DNA of 64,000 nucleotides from Deltaproteobacteria bacterium (GTDB taxonomy: Bacteria; Desulfobacterota_E; Deferrimicrobia; Deferrimicrobiales; Deferrimicrobiaceae). The number at the start of each line of letters is the position of its first letter. Positions within the stretch are counted from its first letter, which is position 1. The DNA is taken from contig JAMDBZ010000082.1 of the NCBI GenBank assembly GCA_023488945.1, forward strand, positions 1-64,000. Direction: 5' to 3'. Both the position numbers and the translations under genes were made by a program. The notes below the pieces were generated by a model that saw only the letters and a program-made list of their open reading frames with translations, was not told where the DNA came from and ran no database searches. This document shows positions 27,681-36,824 of the stretch, piece after piece.

Positions 27681-29210
27681 TCAGATCACCATCTTCACGA
27701 CGTCGACCAGGCGGACGAGCGACGCGTTCATGAGGTTGAGAACCGGCATCGGGTAGACGCCCAGCCCCAGCGTGATGATCGCCAGCGGCGTCAGGCAGAA
27801 GATCTCCCGGCCGTTCATCTCCTCGAGTTGGGCGTACTTCGGGTTGAGCGGCCCGAGGAAGACGCGTTGCAGCGCCCACAGGTGGAACGCGGCCACGAAG
27901 ATGATCCCGGAGGCGGCGACGAGCACGATCGTCCGGAATACCGAGAACGACCCGATGAAGACCATCGATTCGGCGACGAAGCCGGAGAAACCGGGCAGCC
28001 CGAGGGAGGCGAAGAAGGCCACCGTGATGAAGAACGTGTAGACCGGGACGACCGCGCCCAGCCCCCCGAAGCCGTCGATGTCGCGGTGGTGCGCCCGGTC
28101 GTACACGACGCCGACCAGGAAGAACAGCATGGACGTGATGACGCCGTGGCTGAACATCTGGAACGCTCCGCCGACCATGCCGGCCGGGGTGAGCGCCGCC
28201 ATGCCGAGGAGGACGAACCCCATGTGGCTGACCGAGGAGTAGGCGACGAGCTTCTTGAGATCGGACTGCGCCATGGCGCACAGCGCGCCGTAGATGATGT
28301 TGATCGCCCCCAGGACGGCCATCGGGATGGCGAACCATTTCGTCACGTCCGGGAAGATCGGGAAGGAGATCCGCATCAGGCCGTAGGTCCCCATCTTCAG
28401 GAGGATCCCCGCCAGGATGACCGAGATGGCGGTCGGCGCCTCGACGTGCGCGTCGGGGAGCCAGGTGTGGAACGGGAAGAGCGGCACCTTGATCGCGAAG
28501 CCGATGAACAGGCCGAGGAACAGCAGGATCCGGACGTCGAAGCCCTTGAGCCAGGCGTTGTGGGTCGACTGCGCCATGTAGTGGAGCATGTTGAAGGTGT
28601 GCCCGCCGGTCTCGGGGTTGACCGAGTTGAAGTAGAGGGCCAGCATCACGATGAGCATCAGGACCGAGCCGAGCAGCGTGTAGAGGAAGAACTTGATGGC
28701 CGCGTACTCCTTGCGCGGCCCGCCCCAGATCCCGATCAGGAAGTACATCGGGAGGAGCATGACTTCCCAGAAGACGTAGAAGAGGAAGAAGTCGAGCGAC
28801 GCGAAGACCCCCATCATCCCGGTTTCGAGCAGGAGGATCAGCGCCATGTACCCCTTGATCTGCTTCGCGATCCCCCAGGAGCCGACGACCGCCAGGAACG
28901 AGACGATCGCCGTGAGGATCAGCATCGGCATCGAGATCCCGTCGGCGCCCATGAAGTACTCCACGTTGATCGACGGGATCCAGGTGTAGTGCTCGACGAA
29001 CTGGAACTGGTTCGGCACGTTCACGCCGGCCACCGTGCGGTCGAAGCTGAACCAGAGCTGAACGGCGAGCAGGACGGGGAGGAACGACGCGACGGCGGCG
29101 ACCGTCTTGACCAGCTTGTCGTTCCCCGTCGGGATGCACAGGATGATCGCCCCGCCGAGCAGGGGGAGAAACGTCATCAGGCTCAGGATGTGGCTGTCGA
29201 TGAAACCCAC
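27681..29210 (-). CDS. nuoM: NADH-quinone oxidoreductase subunit M (11-gene complex)
   Basis: Pump subunit of 509 aa with [40 protein letters not shown] and [15 protein letters not shown]. The overall helix pattern is complete. It lies 16 bases after nuoL. Confidence 0.94.
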   Translation of the reverse strand: MGFIDSHILSLMTFLPLLGGAIILCIPTGNDKLVKTVAAVASFLPVLLAVQLWFSFDRTVAGVNVPNQFQFVEHYTWIPSINVEYFMGADGISMPMLILTAIVSFLAVVGSWGIAKQIKGYMALILLLETGMMGVFASLDFFLFYVFWEVMLLPMYFLIGIWGGPRKEYAAIKFFLYTLLGSVLMLIVMLALYFNSVNPETGGHTFNMLHYMAQSTHNAWLKGFDVRILLFLGLFIGFAIKVPLFPFHTWLPDAHVEAPTAISVILAGILLKMGTYGLMRISFPIFPDVTKWFAIPMAVLGAINIIYGALCAMAQSDLKKLVAYSSVSHMGFVLLGMAALTPAGMVGGAFQMFSHGVITSMLFFLVGVVYDRAHHRDIDGFGGLGAVVPVYTFFITVAFFASLGLPGFSGFVAESMVFIGSFSVFRTIVLVAASGIIFVAAFHLWALQRVFLGPLNPKYAQLEEMNGREIFCLTPLAIITLGLGVYPMPVLNLMNASLVRLVDVVKMVI

Positions 29211-29226
29211 GGAAGACCTCCTCCGG

Positions 29227-31386
29227 TCAGAAAACTTTCACGAGGAAGATGATGAGGACCCCGCCCGCCAGGATGAACACGTAATGGTAGAGCTTCCCGG
29301 TCTGGAACCGGCGGAAGAAGGATCCGCTCTCGATCGTCACGGTCGCCACGCCGTTGACGGCGCCGTCGACCACGGAATTGTCGAACTTCCCGACGAGCCA
29401 CGACGCCCACACGCCGAGCTGCGCCGCGAGGTTGACGAGCCCGTCGACGACGTGCAGGTCGAACCAGCCGAGCGCGCGGGAGAGGGCTTTCGTCCCGTTG
29501 ACGGCGGTCGCCTCGTAGAGCTCGTCGAAGTACCACTTGTTCACGAGGAAGGCGTGGACCGGCGAGAGGGACGCAGCCACCTTGCCGGGGTCGATCCAGC
29601 CGAACAGGTAGACGACGAGGGCCAGGAGGATCCCCAGGCCCGCCACGGCGACCGAGGAGTACATCGCGATCGCGTGGGCGCGGTGCGCCAGGTGCTCGTC
29701 GTGCGCCGCCTCGTGGGCCGTGGCCGCGGCGGCGTTCCCTTCGGCCGCGCCCGCCGCAGCGGAGCGGGCGGCGTTCGGCATCCCGGCTTCCGCGTGCGCC
29801 GCGGGCGCAACGGCATGAGTCGCCCCGGCGGCCGCCACGGGATGAGCAACGGATCCCGGCTCGCCCGCCGACTTGTCCGCCGAAGCCGCATGAGCGGCGA
29901 AGGCGGACGCGGGCCTCGGGTTCAGGACCTGGAACCACCCCTTCTCCTCGAACGGCGACTTGTACCAGAAGGCGAACGACAGGATCGCCAGGACGACCAG
30001 CGGGACCCACATGTTGGGGGGCGACTCGTGCGCGTGGTCGTACTTGTGGTGGTCGCGCGGCTTGCCGAAGAAGGTGAGGATCACCAGGCGCGACATGTAG
30101 AAAGCCGTCATCCCGGCGGTCAGCAGCGTGACGACGAACAGGATCATGTGCTGCGGGTTCTTCATCCCGAACTCGAGCGCCGCGGCCAGGATCATGTCCT
30201 TGCTGTAGAAGCCGGAGAACCCGGGTACGCCGGCGATCGCCGCCGTGGCGATGATGAAGGTGACGGCGGTGATCTTCATCTTCTTCCACAGCCCGCCCAT
30301 CTCGAAGATGTCCTGGCTGTGGACCGCGTGGATGACCGACCCGGAGCCAAGGAACAGGCACGCCTTGAACGCCGCGTGGGTCATCAGGTGCGCCAGCCCC
30401 GCCGTGTAGCCCCCGGCCCCCAGCCCCATGATCATGAAGCCGAGCTGCGAGCAGGTCGAGTAGGCGAGCACCTTCTTGATGTCCCGGGCCGTGAGCGCGA
30501 TCGTCGCCGTGATGAAGAGGGTCAGGAGGCCGACATAGGCGATGAAGAGGAAGGCGTCCGGCGTGAAGATCGGGTAGACCCGCCCGACGAGGTAGACGCC
30601 GGCGGCCACCATCGTCGCCGCGTGGATCAGGGCGGAGACGGGGGTCGGGCCCTCCATCGCGTCCGGGAGCCACACGTGGAGCGGAAACTGGGCCGACTTC
30701 CCGATCGCCCCGCAGAAGATCCCGATCCCCGCCAGCGTAAGAAGCGTTCCGCCGATCTTCCCCTCGCGGATCGCCTGGAACACCTCGTCGTACCCCAGGA
30801 CCCCGGTCGTGGCGAAGAGGATGAGGAACCCGATCAGGAACCCGAAGTCGCCCACCCGGTTCACGATGAACGCCTTCTTGCCGGCGTCGGCCGCCGACTT
30901 CTTCTCGAACCAGAACCCGATCAGCGCGTAGGAGGCGAACCCGACGAGCTCCCAGAAGATGTAGATGAAGAAGAAGCTCTCCGCCAGGACGAGCCCCAGC
31001 ATCGAGAAGGAGAAGACCGACAGGTAGGCGAAGAACCGGCTGTACCGCGGGTCTCCGTGCATGTAACCGACCGAAAAGACATGGACCAGGAAGGAGACGC
31101 CGGTGACCACGACGAGCATCACGGCGGTCAGGTTGTCGACGAGGATCCCCGTCTTGACGACGAACCGGCCGCCGACGTCGAGCCACGGGTAGACGACGTG
31201 GTACCTGAAGTTCGGATCGTGGATCCGGAAGACCTCGGCGAAGATCGCGATCGACATCACGAGGGCCGTGCCGATCGTGGCGATGGAAACCCAGTCCCCC
31301 TTCCGGGGAAGCCGCTTGCCGACCGCGATATTGATGAAAAACGACGCGAGCGGCAGGAACGGGATCAGGTATGCGTAGCGAAGCAC
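29227..31386 (-). CDS. nuoL: NADH-quinone oxidoreductase subunit L (11-gene complex), with Ala/His-rich insertion
   Basis: Distal pump subunit (719 aa) with VNRVGDFGFLIGF, FPLHVWLPDAMEGPTPVSAL and AYSTCSQLGFMIMG. Near the C-terminus, before the lateral-helix anchor (about residues 490-590), a long Ala/His-rich low-complexity stretch is inserted. The other NuoL has its His-rich stretch near the N-terminus instead. The GTG start at 31386 fits the usual N-terminal helix (YLIPFLPLASFFINI). Confidence 0.94.
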   Translation of the reverse strand: MLRYAYLIPFLPLASFFINIAVGKRLPRKGDWVSIATIGTALVMSIAIFAEVFRIHDPNFRYHVVYPWLDVGGRFVVKTGILVDNLTAVMLVVVTGVSFLVHVFSVGYMHGDPRYSRFFAYLSVFSFSMLGLVLAESFFFIYIFWELVGFASYALIGFWFEKKSAADAGKKAFIVNRVGDFGFLIGFLILFATTGVLGYDEVFQAIREGKIGGTLLTLAGIGIFCGAIGKSAQFPLHVWLPDAMEGPTPVSALIHAATMVAAGVYLVGRVYPIFTPDAFLFIAYVGLLTLFITATIALTARDIKKVLAYSTCSQLGFMIMGLGAGGYTAGLAHLMTHAAFKACLFLGSGSVIHAVHSQDIFEMGGLWKKMKITAVTFIIATAAIAGVPGFSGFYSKDMILAAALEFGMKNPQHMILFVVTLLTAGMTAFYMSRLVILTFFGKPRDHHKYDHAHESPPNMWVPLVVLAILSFAFWYKSPFEEKGWFQVLNPRPASAFAAHAASADKSAGEPGSVAHPVAAAGATHAVAPAAHAEAGMPNAARSAAAGAAEGNAAAATAHEAAHDEHLAHRAHAIAMYSSVAVAGLGILLALVVYLFGWIDPGKVAASLSPVHAFLVNKWYFDELYEATAVNGTKALSRALGWFDLHVVDGLVNLAAQLGVWASWLVGKFDNSVVDGAVNGVATVTIESGSFFRRFQTGKLYHYVFILAGGVLIIFLVKVF

Positions 31387-31423
31387 CGGTTATGGCCCCT
31401 TTGGCGTCGGTCCGCGGATCAGA

Positions 31424-31726
31424 TCAGCCCTTCAGGGTGTCGGCCACGTCCACCTCGACGGTCCCCGAGGTGGCGAACAGCCGCAGGAAGATGGCCAGCG
31501 CCACGGCGGCCTCCGCCGCGGCGAGCACGATGACGAAGACGGCGAAGATCTGGCCGCCGATCACGCGCGAAACGTAATGGGAAAAGGCCACGAAGTTGAC
31601 GTTGGCGGCGTTGAGCACGAGCTCGACGCCCATGAGCACGGCGACGGCGTTGCGCCGGGTCAGGATCGTGTAGAGCCCGCAGCAGAAGAGCGCCGCGCCG
31701 ACGACGAGCAGTTTCTGAAGGTCCAT
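31424..31726 (-). CDS. nuoK: NADH-quinone oxidoreductase subunit K (11-gene complex)
   Basis: Three-helix subunit (100 aa) with conserved Glu residues in LMGVELVLNAANVNFVAF and LAAAEAAVALAI. The ATG overlaps the nuoJ stop (TAATG). A 37-base gap separates it from nuoL. Confidence 0.93.
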   Translation of the reverse strand: MDLQKLLVVGAALFCCGLYTILTRRNAVAVLMGVELVLNAANVNFVAFSHYVSRVIGGQIFAVFVIVLAAAEAAVALAIFLRLFATSGTVEVDVADTLKG

Positions 31727-32259
31727 TACTTCGATTCCTCCATGTCGGCCGCCGTCCCGTCCTTCGCGTCCGGCCGCGACAACAGCGCCGCGCCGACCAG
31801 CGCCGCCAGGAGCAGGACGGAGGCGACCTCGAACGGGAGGAGGTACCGTGTCATCAGGAGTTCCCCGATCTCCGCCGTCGTCGGCGCGTAAGAGACGTCC
31901 GGGCGCACCGGGAACTTCGTGGAGACCGCCGTGTACGACAGGATCCCGAAGAGGCCCAGGCAGATGACCGACGCGGGGCCCCGGAACCGGGCCGGGTTGG
32001 AGATCTTGACGTCGGAGATCCGGTTCGACAGGAAGACGGCGAACATGATCAGGACGAGGATGCCGCCAACGTAAATGAGCACCTGGGTCGCCGCCAGGAA
32101 GTCGGCCGAGACGAAGACGTAGAGCCCCGCCACCCCCGCGAAGGCGAACAGGAGCGCCACCGCGGAGTAGATGATGTTGGGCAGCGTCGCCACAAGGATG
32201 GCCGAGCCGACCGTGAGAGCCGCGATGGAGTAGAAGACGAGATCCGCCGGGCCGTTCAT
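31726..32259 (-). CDS. nuoJ: NADH-quinone oxidoreductase subunit J (11-gene complex)
   Basis: Membrane subunit of 177 aa; the central helix TQVLIYVGGILVLIMFAVFL is the typical NuoJ third helix. A charged C-terminal tail (SRPDAKDGTAADMEESK) extends past the last helix. Starts and stops overlap both neighbours by one to four bases. Confidence 0.93.
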   Translation of the reverse strand: MNGPADLVFYSIAALTVGSAILVATLPNIIYSAVALLFAFAGVAGLYVFVSADFLAATQVLIYVGGILVLIMFAVFLSNRISDVKISNPARFRGPASVICLGLFGILSYTAVSTKFPVRPDVSYAPTTAEIGELLMTRYLLPFEVASVLLLAALVGAALLSRPDAKDGTAADMEESK

Positions 32260-32951
32260 CCGTTCTTCTCCGGTTCCGCGTTCACCGGCGCTCCGGCACC
32301 CGCGTCGGGGGATGGGGTTGCTTTCGGCGCGGTGTTCACCGGTCCCGGGTTCCCGAACCCGGCCGGCTGCGGGATCGGTTCCTCCTTCGCAACCGCTCCC
32401 GCGGTCCCTTCGGAGGACGAGGCGGGTTTTGGCGCTTCCGCCTTCGCCGCCTCCGCGGCCTTCGCGGCTTCCGCGGCCTTCGCCTGCGCCTCGGCCACCT
32501 GCTTCGCCACCCGTGCCTTAATCTCCCCGGGGTCCTCGTCGACGAAATGCAGGATCAGCTCACCCCGATCGAGGGAGGCCTTCTCGTATCCGCTCGTGTG
32601 GACGAGCGACTTGGTGGGGCAGGCTTCGACGCAGAGGCCGCAATACATGCACCGGCCGATGTTGATGTCGTAAGAGACGAGGACGAACTTCTTGTCCGCC
32701 CCGCGGACGGCCTCGAGGGAGATGCAGTCGACCGGGCAGATCTTGACGCACATCTGGCAGGAGGTGCACCGCTTGATGTCGTTGTGGAGGAAGCCGCGGT
32801 ACCGCTCGGGCACTTCCCACCGTTCTTCGGGGTACTGGAGGGTGATCTCCGCCTTCGGGTCCACGCCGTACTTCGCCGTGATCCGCATCCCCTTGGCGGT
32901 GGTGACCACCGCCTCCACGATGTTGTTGATGTAGTCCTTGAGGCCCATCAT
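32256..32951 (-). CDS. nuoI: NADH-quinone oxidoreductase subunit I (11-gene complex), with long low-complexity tail
   Basis: Fe-S subunit with two [4Fe-4S] motifs, CTSCQMCVKICP and CMYCGLCVEACP. The conserved part ends near residue 150. It is followed by an ~80-residue tail rich in Ala, Lys, Glu and Pro (repeats of AKAAEAAK type, then Pro/Gly/Asn-rich sequence), which NuoI normally lacks. In this set no NuoEFG exists, so the tail could help dock another electron donor; that is inference. The ATG at 32951 is followed by a second ATG, either of which may start. Confidence 0.92.
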   Translation of the reverse strand: MMGLKDYINNIVEAVVTTAKGMRITAKYGVDPKAEITLQYPEERWEVPERYRGFLHNDIKRCTSCQMCVKICPVDCISLEAVRGADKKFVLVSYDINIGRCMYCGLCVEACPTKSLVHTSGYEKASLDRGELILHFVDEDPGEIKARVAKQVAEAQAKAAEAAKAAEAAKAEAPKPASSSEGTAGAVAKEEPIPQPAGFGNPGPVNTAPKATPSPDAGAGAPVNAEPEKNG

Positions 32952-32968
32952 CTTTGTTCCGCCCGCCG

Positions 32969-34087
32969 TTACCGCCCGAAGACCGCGGCGACCATCTGCG
33001 GGATCCCCTGCCCCTTGAACAGGAGGAGCCAGAGGGAGACGCCCAGCAGGTTCGCGAAGGTCAGCGGCACCAGGTACTTCCAGCACATCCGCATGAGCTG
33101 GTCGACGCGCAGCCGCGGCAGCGTCCACCGGATCCACATGATGACCAGGACCATCACCAGGGTCTTGGCCAGGAAGACGACCAGCGACATCAGGTTCCCC
33201 CAGAGGGGCGGGAGCGCCTCGGCATGGAAGAACGGGACGTGCCACCCGCCGAGGAAGCAGGCGGTCGCCAGCGCGGAGACGATGAACATGTCGCCGAACT
33301 CCGCCATGAAGAAGAAGGCGAACCGGATCCCCGAATACTCGACGTTATAGCCGGAGACGAGCTCCGACTCCGCCTCGGGGAGGTCGAACGGCGTCTGGTT
33401 GGTTTCGGCCATCGCCGCGGTGAGATACAGGAAGAAGGAAAAGAAGGCGAACGGGTTGTGGAAGAGATTCCACCCGAAGAGGCCCAGGTACCCTCCCTGG
33501 GAGCGGACGATGTCCTGGAGGGAGAGCGACCCCGCGATGAGGACCGCGGGCATGAGCGCCATCCCGACCGGGACCTCGTAGGAGACGATCTGCGCGCAGC
33601 AGCGCATCCCCCCCAGGAGCGCCCACTTGTTGTTGGAGGCCCACCCCGCCAGCAGGACGCCGATCGTCACGAGGGAGGTCACCGCCATGACGTAGTAAAC
33701 GCCGATGTTCAGGTCGGAGGCGATCAGCCCCACCCCGAAGGGAACAACGACGAAAGCGGCGAAGGAGCCGATGAAGACGAGGTACGGCGCCAGCTTGAAG
33801 AGGAACCGGTCCGCCTTCGCGGGGATGATGTCCTCCTTGAGGAGGAGCTTGACGCCGTCTGCCACGAACTGGAGGATCCCGTTGGGCCCGACCCGGTTCG
33901 GGCCGATCCGCACCTGGATGTCCCCCGCCACTTTTCGCAGGACGAGGGACGCGGCGCCCTCGAAGAACAGGGCGAACGACAGGACGACCGCCGCGACGGC
34001 GACCATGACGAGGAGCGTCACCGCCCACAGGGGGGCCGCGGCAAGCGCCGGCACGGCGCGGACGAGTGAAAGGGCGAGCGCTTCCAT
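32969..34087 (-). CDS. nuoH: NADH-quinone oxidoreductase subunit H (11-gene complex)
   Basis: Quinone-chamber membrane subunit (372 aa) with DIQVRIGPNRVGPNG and NQTPFDLPEAESELVSGYN. Length and helix count are normal. It follows nuoD after two bases. The order nuoA-B-C-D-H-I-J-K-L-M-N of this set skips nuoE, F and G. Confidence 0.95.
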   Translation of the reverse strand: MEALALSLVRAVPALAAAPLWAVTLLVMVAVAAVVLSFALFFEGAASLVLRKVAGDIQVRIGPNRVGPNGILQFVADGVKLLLKEDIIPAKADRFLFKLAPYLVFIGSFAAFVVVPFGVGLIASDLNIGVYYVMAVTSLVTIGVLLAGWASNNKWALLGGMRCCAQIVSYEVPVGMALMPAVLIAGSLSLQDIVRSQGGYLGLFGWNLFHNPFAFFSFFLYLTAAMAETNQTPFDLPEAESELVSGYNVEYSGIRFAFFFMAEFGDMFIVSALATACFLGGWHVPFFHAEALPPLWGNLMSLVVFLAKTLVMVLVIMWIRWTLPRLRVDQLMRMCWKYLVPLTFANLLGVSLWLLLFKGQGIPQMVAAVFGR

Positions 34088-34089
34088 GC

Positions 34090-35226
34090 TCAGCGATCGA
34101 TCTCCGGGAGGATGATGTCGAAGCTGCCGATGACCGCGACGATGTCGGCGATCATGAGTCCCTCCGTCACCTTCTCGAAGATGTTCATGGTCACGAAGGA
34201 AGGGGCTCGGATCTTGAGCCGGTACGGGTTGACGGTCCCGTCGGACACCAGGTAGATCCCGGTCTCGCCGCGGGGGTTCTCGGCGCGGAAATAGACCTCG
34301 TTCGCCGCCGGCTTGAACGGCCGCGGCACCTTGGCCGTCACCGGCCCCTCGGGGATCTGCGCGATCGCCTGCCGCAGGATCCTGACGCTTTCCCGCATCT
34401 CGTTGATCCGGACCATGTACCGGTCGAAGCAGTCGCCCACTGTCCCGCGCTCACCGGTCCCGACGCAGACGTCGAACTCGAGCTTCGGGTAGACCGAGTA
34501 CGGCTCGTCCTTCCGCAGGTCGAATTTGACGCCGGATCCGCGCAGGTTCGGGCCCGTGAGCCCGTAGGCAATCGCCTCCTCGGGGGAGATGACGGCGACG
34601 TTGGCGAGCCGGTGGACGAAGATCTTGTTGTAGGAGATCAGGTTGTTGTATTCGTCGATCTTCGGCTCGAAGTAGTCGAGGAACTCCTTCGTCTTCTCGA
34701 GGAAGCCGGGCGGAAGGTCGGCCGAGACGCCGCCGATCCGGGCGTAGTTGTACGTCAGCCGGTTTCCGCAGAGCATCTCGAAGAGGTCGTTGACCCTCTC
34801 CCGCTCCCGGATCCCGTAGAGGAACGGCGTGAACGCCCCCATGTCGGCCGTGAACGACCCGAAGGCGATCAGGTGGGAGGAGATCCGGTTGAGCTCGCAC
34901 ACGATCACGCGGATGTACTCGGCCCGCTCCGGGGCCTGGATCCCGGCGAGCTTCTCGACCGTCCAGGCCCAGGCGCAATTGCAGTTCATCGAGGCGAGGT
35001 AGTCGAGCCGGTCCGTGAACGGCATGAACTGGGCGTAGGTCACGCGCTCGCCGATCTTCTCCAGGGCCCGGTGGAGGTACCCCACGTCGGGCCTCGCGTT
35101 GACCACGACCTCGCCGTCGGTCCGGAGCAGCACCCGGAGCACCCCGTGGGTGCTGGGATGCTGCGGGCCCATGTTGATGAGCATCTCCTGGGTGGGAAGC
35201 GCCTCGCGGCGCGGGACCGCGTTCAT
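34090..35226 (-). CDS. nuoD: NADH-quinone oxidoreductase subunit D (11-gene complex)
   Basis: Quinone-site subunit (378 aa) with NMGPQHPSTHGVLRVLL and VGYLHRALEKI. The ATG at 35226 overlaps the nuoC stop (ATGA). The C-terminus GSFDIILPEIDR matches the family. It is diverged from the other set's NuoD throughout, so the two sets are old paralogues or were acquired separately. Confidence 0.95.
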   Translation of the reverse strand: MNAVPRREALPTQEMLINMGPQHPSTHGVLRVLLRTDGEVVVNARPDVGYLHRALEKIGERVTYAQFMPFTDRLDYLASMNCNCAWAWTVEKLAGIQAPERAEYIRVIVCELNRISSHLIAFGSFTADMGAFTPFLYGIRERERVNDLFEMLCGNRLTYNYARIGGVSADLPPGFLEKTKEFLDYFEPKIDEYNNLISYNKIFVHRLANVAVISPEEAIAYGLTGPNLRGSGVKFDLRKDEPYSVYPKLEFDVCVGTGERGTVGDCFDRYMVRINEMRESVRILRQAIAQIPEGPVTAKVPRPFKPAANEVYFRAENPRGETGIYLVSDGTVNPYRLKIRAPSFVTMNIFEKVTEGLMIADIVAVIGSFDIILPEIDR

Positions 35227-35690
35227 ACCTTCACCCCGTGGTACGACTCGGGGTACTTGTAGTCCTTCCGCAGCGGGTGCCCTTCCCAATCCTCGGGGAG
35301 GAGGATCCGCCGCAGATCCTTCGAGCCCGTGAAGACGATCCCGAAGAGGTCGTACGTCTCCCGCTCCATGAAGTTGGCCGCCGGCCACACCGGGTCGACG
35401 CTCGGCATTTCCGGCTTCTCCTTCGGCAGGAAGATCTTCACGCCGACCGTGTGCCTCAGGGACATCGAATACAGGTGCCATACCACGGCGAACCTGTCCT
35501 TGTAATCCACGCCGGAGAGGCACATGAGGGAATCGAACGAAAGCGCCGAGTCGTCGTGCAGGAACCCGGCGATCTCGAGGGCGGATGCCGGGGCGACGAC
35601 CACGAACGACGGCCGGGCCGCCTCCTGGAGCTCGAGCACCGCGCCGCCGAACCGTCCCTTCAGGACCTCGAATATCGTTTTGGGTTCCAC
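35223..35690 (-). CDS. nuoC: NADH-quinone oxidoreductase subunit C (11-gene complex)
   Basis: Peripheral-arm subunit (155 aa) with ERETYDLFGIVFTGSKDLRR and EGHPLRKDYK. It overlaps nuoD by four bases and lies seven bases after nuoB. Confidence 0.93.
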   Translation of the reverse strand: MEPKTIFEVLKGRFGGAVLELQEAARPSFVVVAPASALEIAGFLHDDSALSFDSLMCLSGVDYKDRFAVVWHLYSMSLRHTVGVKIFLPKEKPEMPSVDPVWPAANFMERETYDLFGIVFTGSKDLRRILLPEDWEGHPLRKDYKYPESYHGVKV

Positions 35691-35697
35691 CGGTTGC

Positions 35698-36216
35698 CTA
35701 CGCCTTCGCCGCCAGGTTTCTCTTCCGCTCGATGATCTTCTGGAGCCGCAGGATCCCGTCGATCAGCGCCTCGGGCCGCGGGGGGCACCCCGGGACGTAG
35801 ACGTCGACCGGGATGAGGAGGTCGACGCCCTTCACGACGCAGTACGAGTCCTTGTAGAAAGGCCCGCCCGTGTTGGCGCACGACCCCATGGAGATCACGT
35901 ACCTGGGCTCGGCCATCTGCTCGTAGAGGCGCTTGATCCGCTCGGCCATCTTGTGGGTGATCGTTCCCGCGACGATCATCAGGTCCGACTGCCGCGGCGT
36001 CGCGCGGAAGACGGCCCCGAACCGGTCGAGGTCGTAGCGGGAGGCGCCCGCCTGCATCAGCTCGATGCCGCAGCAGGCCGTCGCGAACAGGAGGTACCAG
36101 AGGGAGGATTTCCTCGACCAGTTGATGAACGCGTCGACGTTCCCGACCATCACCGTCCCCTCGCCCTTCGCGAGGCCGGGAACGGGAACGCCCGCGTGCG
36201 CCGGATCGCGGCTCAT
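35698..36216 (-). CDS. nuoB: NADH-quinone oxidoreductase subunit B (11-gene complex)
   Basis: Cluster N2 subunit (172 aa) with [16 protein letters not shown] and VPGCPPRPE. An N-terminal extension of ~20 residues precedes the conserved core. The ATG at 36216 overlaps the nuoA stop (ATGA). Confidence 0.94.
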   Translation of the reverse strand: MSRDPAHAGVPVPGLAKGEGTVMVGNVDAFINWSRKSSLWYLLFATACCGIELMQAGASRYDLDRFGAVFRATPRQSDLMIVAGTITHKMAERIKRLYEQMAEPRYVISMGSCANTGGPFYKDSYCVVKGVDLLIPVDVYVPGCPPRPEALIDGILRLQKIIERKRNLAAKA

Positions 36217-36608
36217 CGCCCGTCCTTCCCCGCCGCGCCGTCCTGGAGCGTCCGCACCCACTCGAGGTCGCCCTCCTTCCACAGGTAGGCCAGCCCCGCC
36301 AAAAGGATCACGATGAAGACGAACGCCTCGACGAACGCCGGGAGCCCCAGGCGCCTGAAGATGACGGCCCACGGGTAGAGAAGCGCCACTTCGACGTCGA
36401 AGATGATGAAGATCAGCGCGATCACGTAGAAGCGGATGTTGAACTGGACCCAGGAGGACCCGTAGGGCACCTCGCCGCACTCGTACGACGAGAGCTTGAC
36501 CGGGGTGGGATTGCGCGGCGCCAAAAGCCGTGAAACGCCCAGCATCAAGGCGACGGTGACCGCCCCGAGCGCGATGAACACGAGGACCGTGGCAAAGTCG
36601 ACGAGCAT
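36213..36608 (-). CDS. nuoA: NADH-quinone oxidoreductase subunit A (11-gene complex)
   Basis: Three-helix membrane subunit with [20 protein letters not shown] and [13 protein letters not shown]; 131 aa from the ATG at 36608. A GTG five codons upstream (36623) is an alternative start. It is the first gene of the 25-gene array, with a good promoter ~80 bases upstream. Confidence 0.92.
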   Translation of the reverse strand: MLVDFATVLVFIALGAVTVALMLGVSRLLAPRNPTPVKLSSYECGEVPYGSSWVQFNIRFYVIALIFIIFDVEVALLYPWAVIFRRLGLPAFVEAFVFIVILLAGLAYLWKEGDLEWVRTLQDGAAGKDGR

Positions 36609-36688
36609 CGTTTTCCGATCCACCGCCTGGTGCGTTTAAATTGAAAGCCCCGCGCGGGGCCTGGGGAGTCTCCTCGGGGGAGACCGAC

Positions 36689-36716
36689 TGTATACAATCG
36701 ACAATCGACAATACAA
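36689..36716 (-). promoter_or_regulatory. Promoter of the tandem nuo array
   Basis: On the minus strand TTGTAT (36711-36716), a 16-base spacer and TATACA (36689-36694) form a plausible sigma-70 promoter. The spacer holds two exact tandem copies of TCGATTG. It lies in a short AT-rich island upstream of nuoA and leaves a leader of about 75 bases. Confidence 0.5.
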
Positions 36717-36786
36717 TACGTGGGAATCGCCCCAAGTCAACAGAAAACTGTCCGCTGGTTCGAGCGCGAAAGGCCAGGCGTCCCGG

Positions 36787-36817
36787 TTGCGGTTCCAAGC
36801 GGTCTGTTCGTTATAAT
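36787..36817 (+). promoter_or_regulatory. Promoter of the U32-family gene
   Basis: A perfect TATAAT (36812-36817) ends seven bases before the ATG at 36825, with TTGCGG 19 bases upstream of it as a weak -35. Transcription would start at or next to the start codon, so the mRNA may be leaderless. No Shine-Dalgarno sequence is seen. Confidence 0.45.
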
Positions 36818-36824
36818 ACCACGG

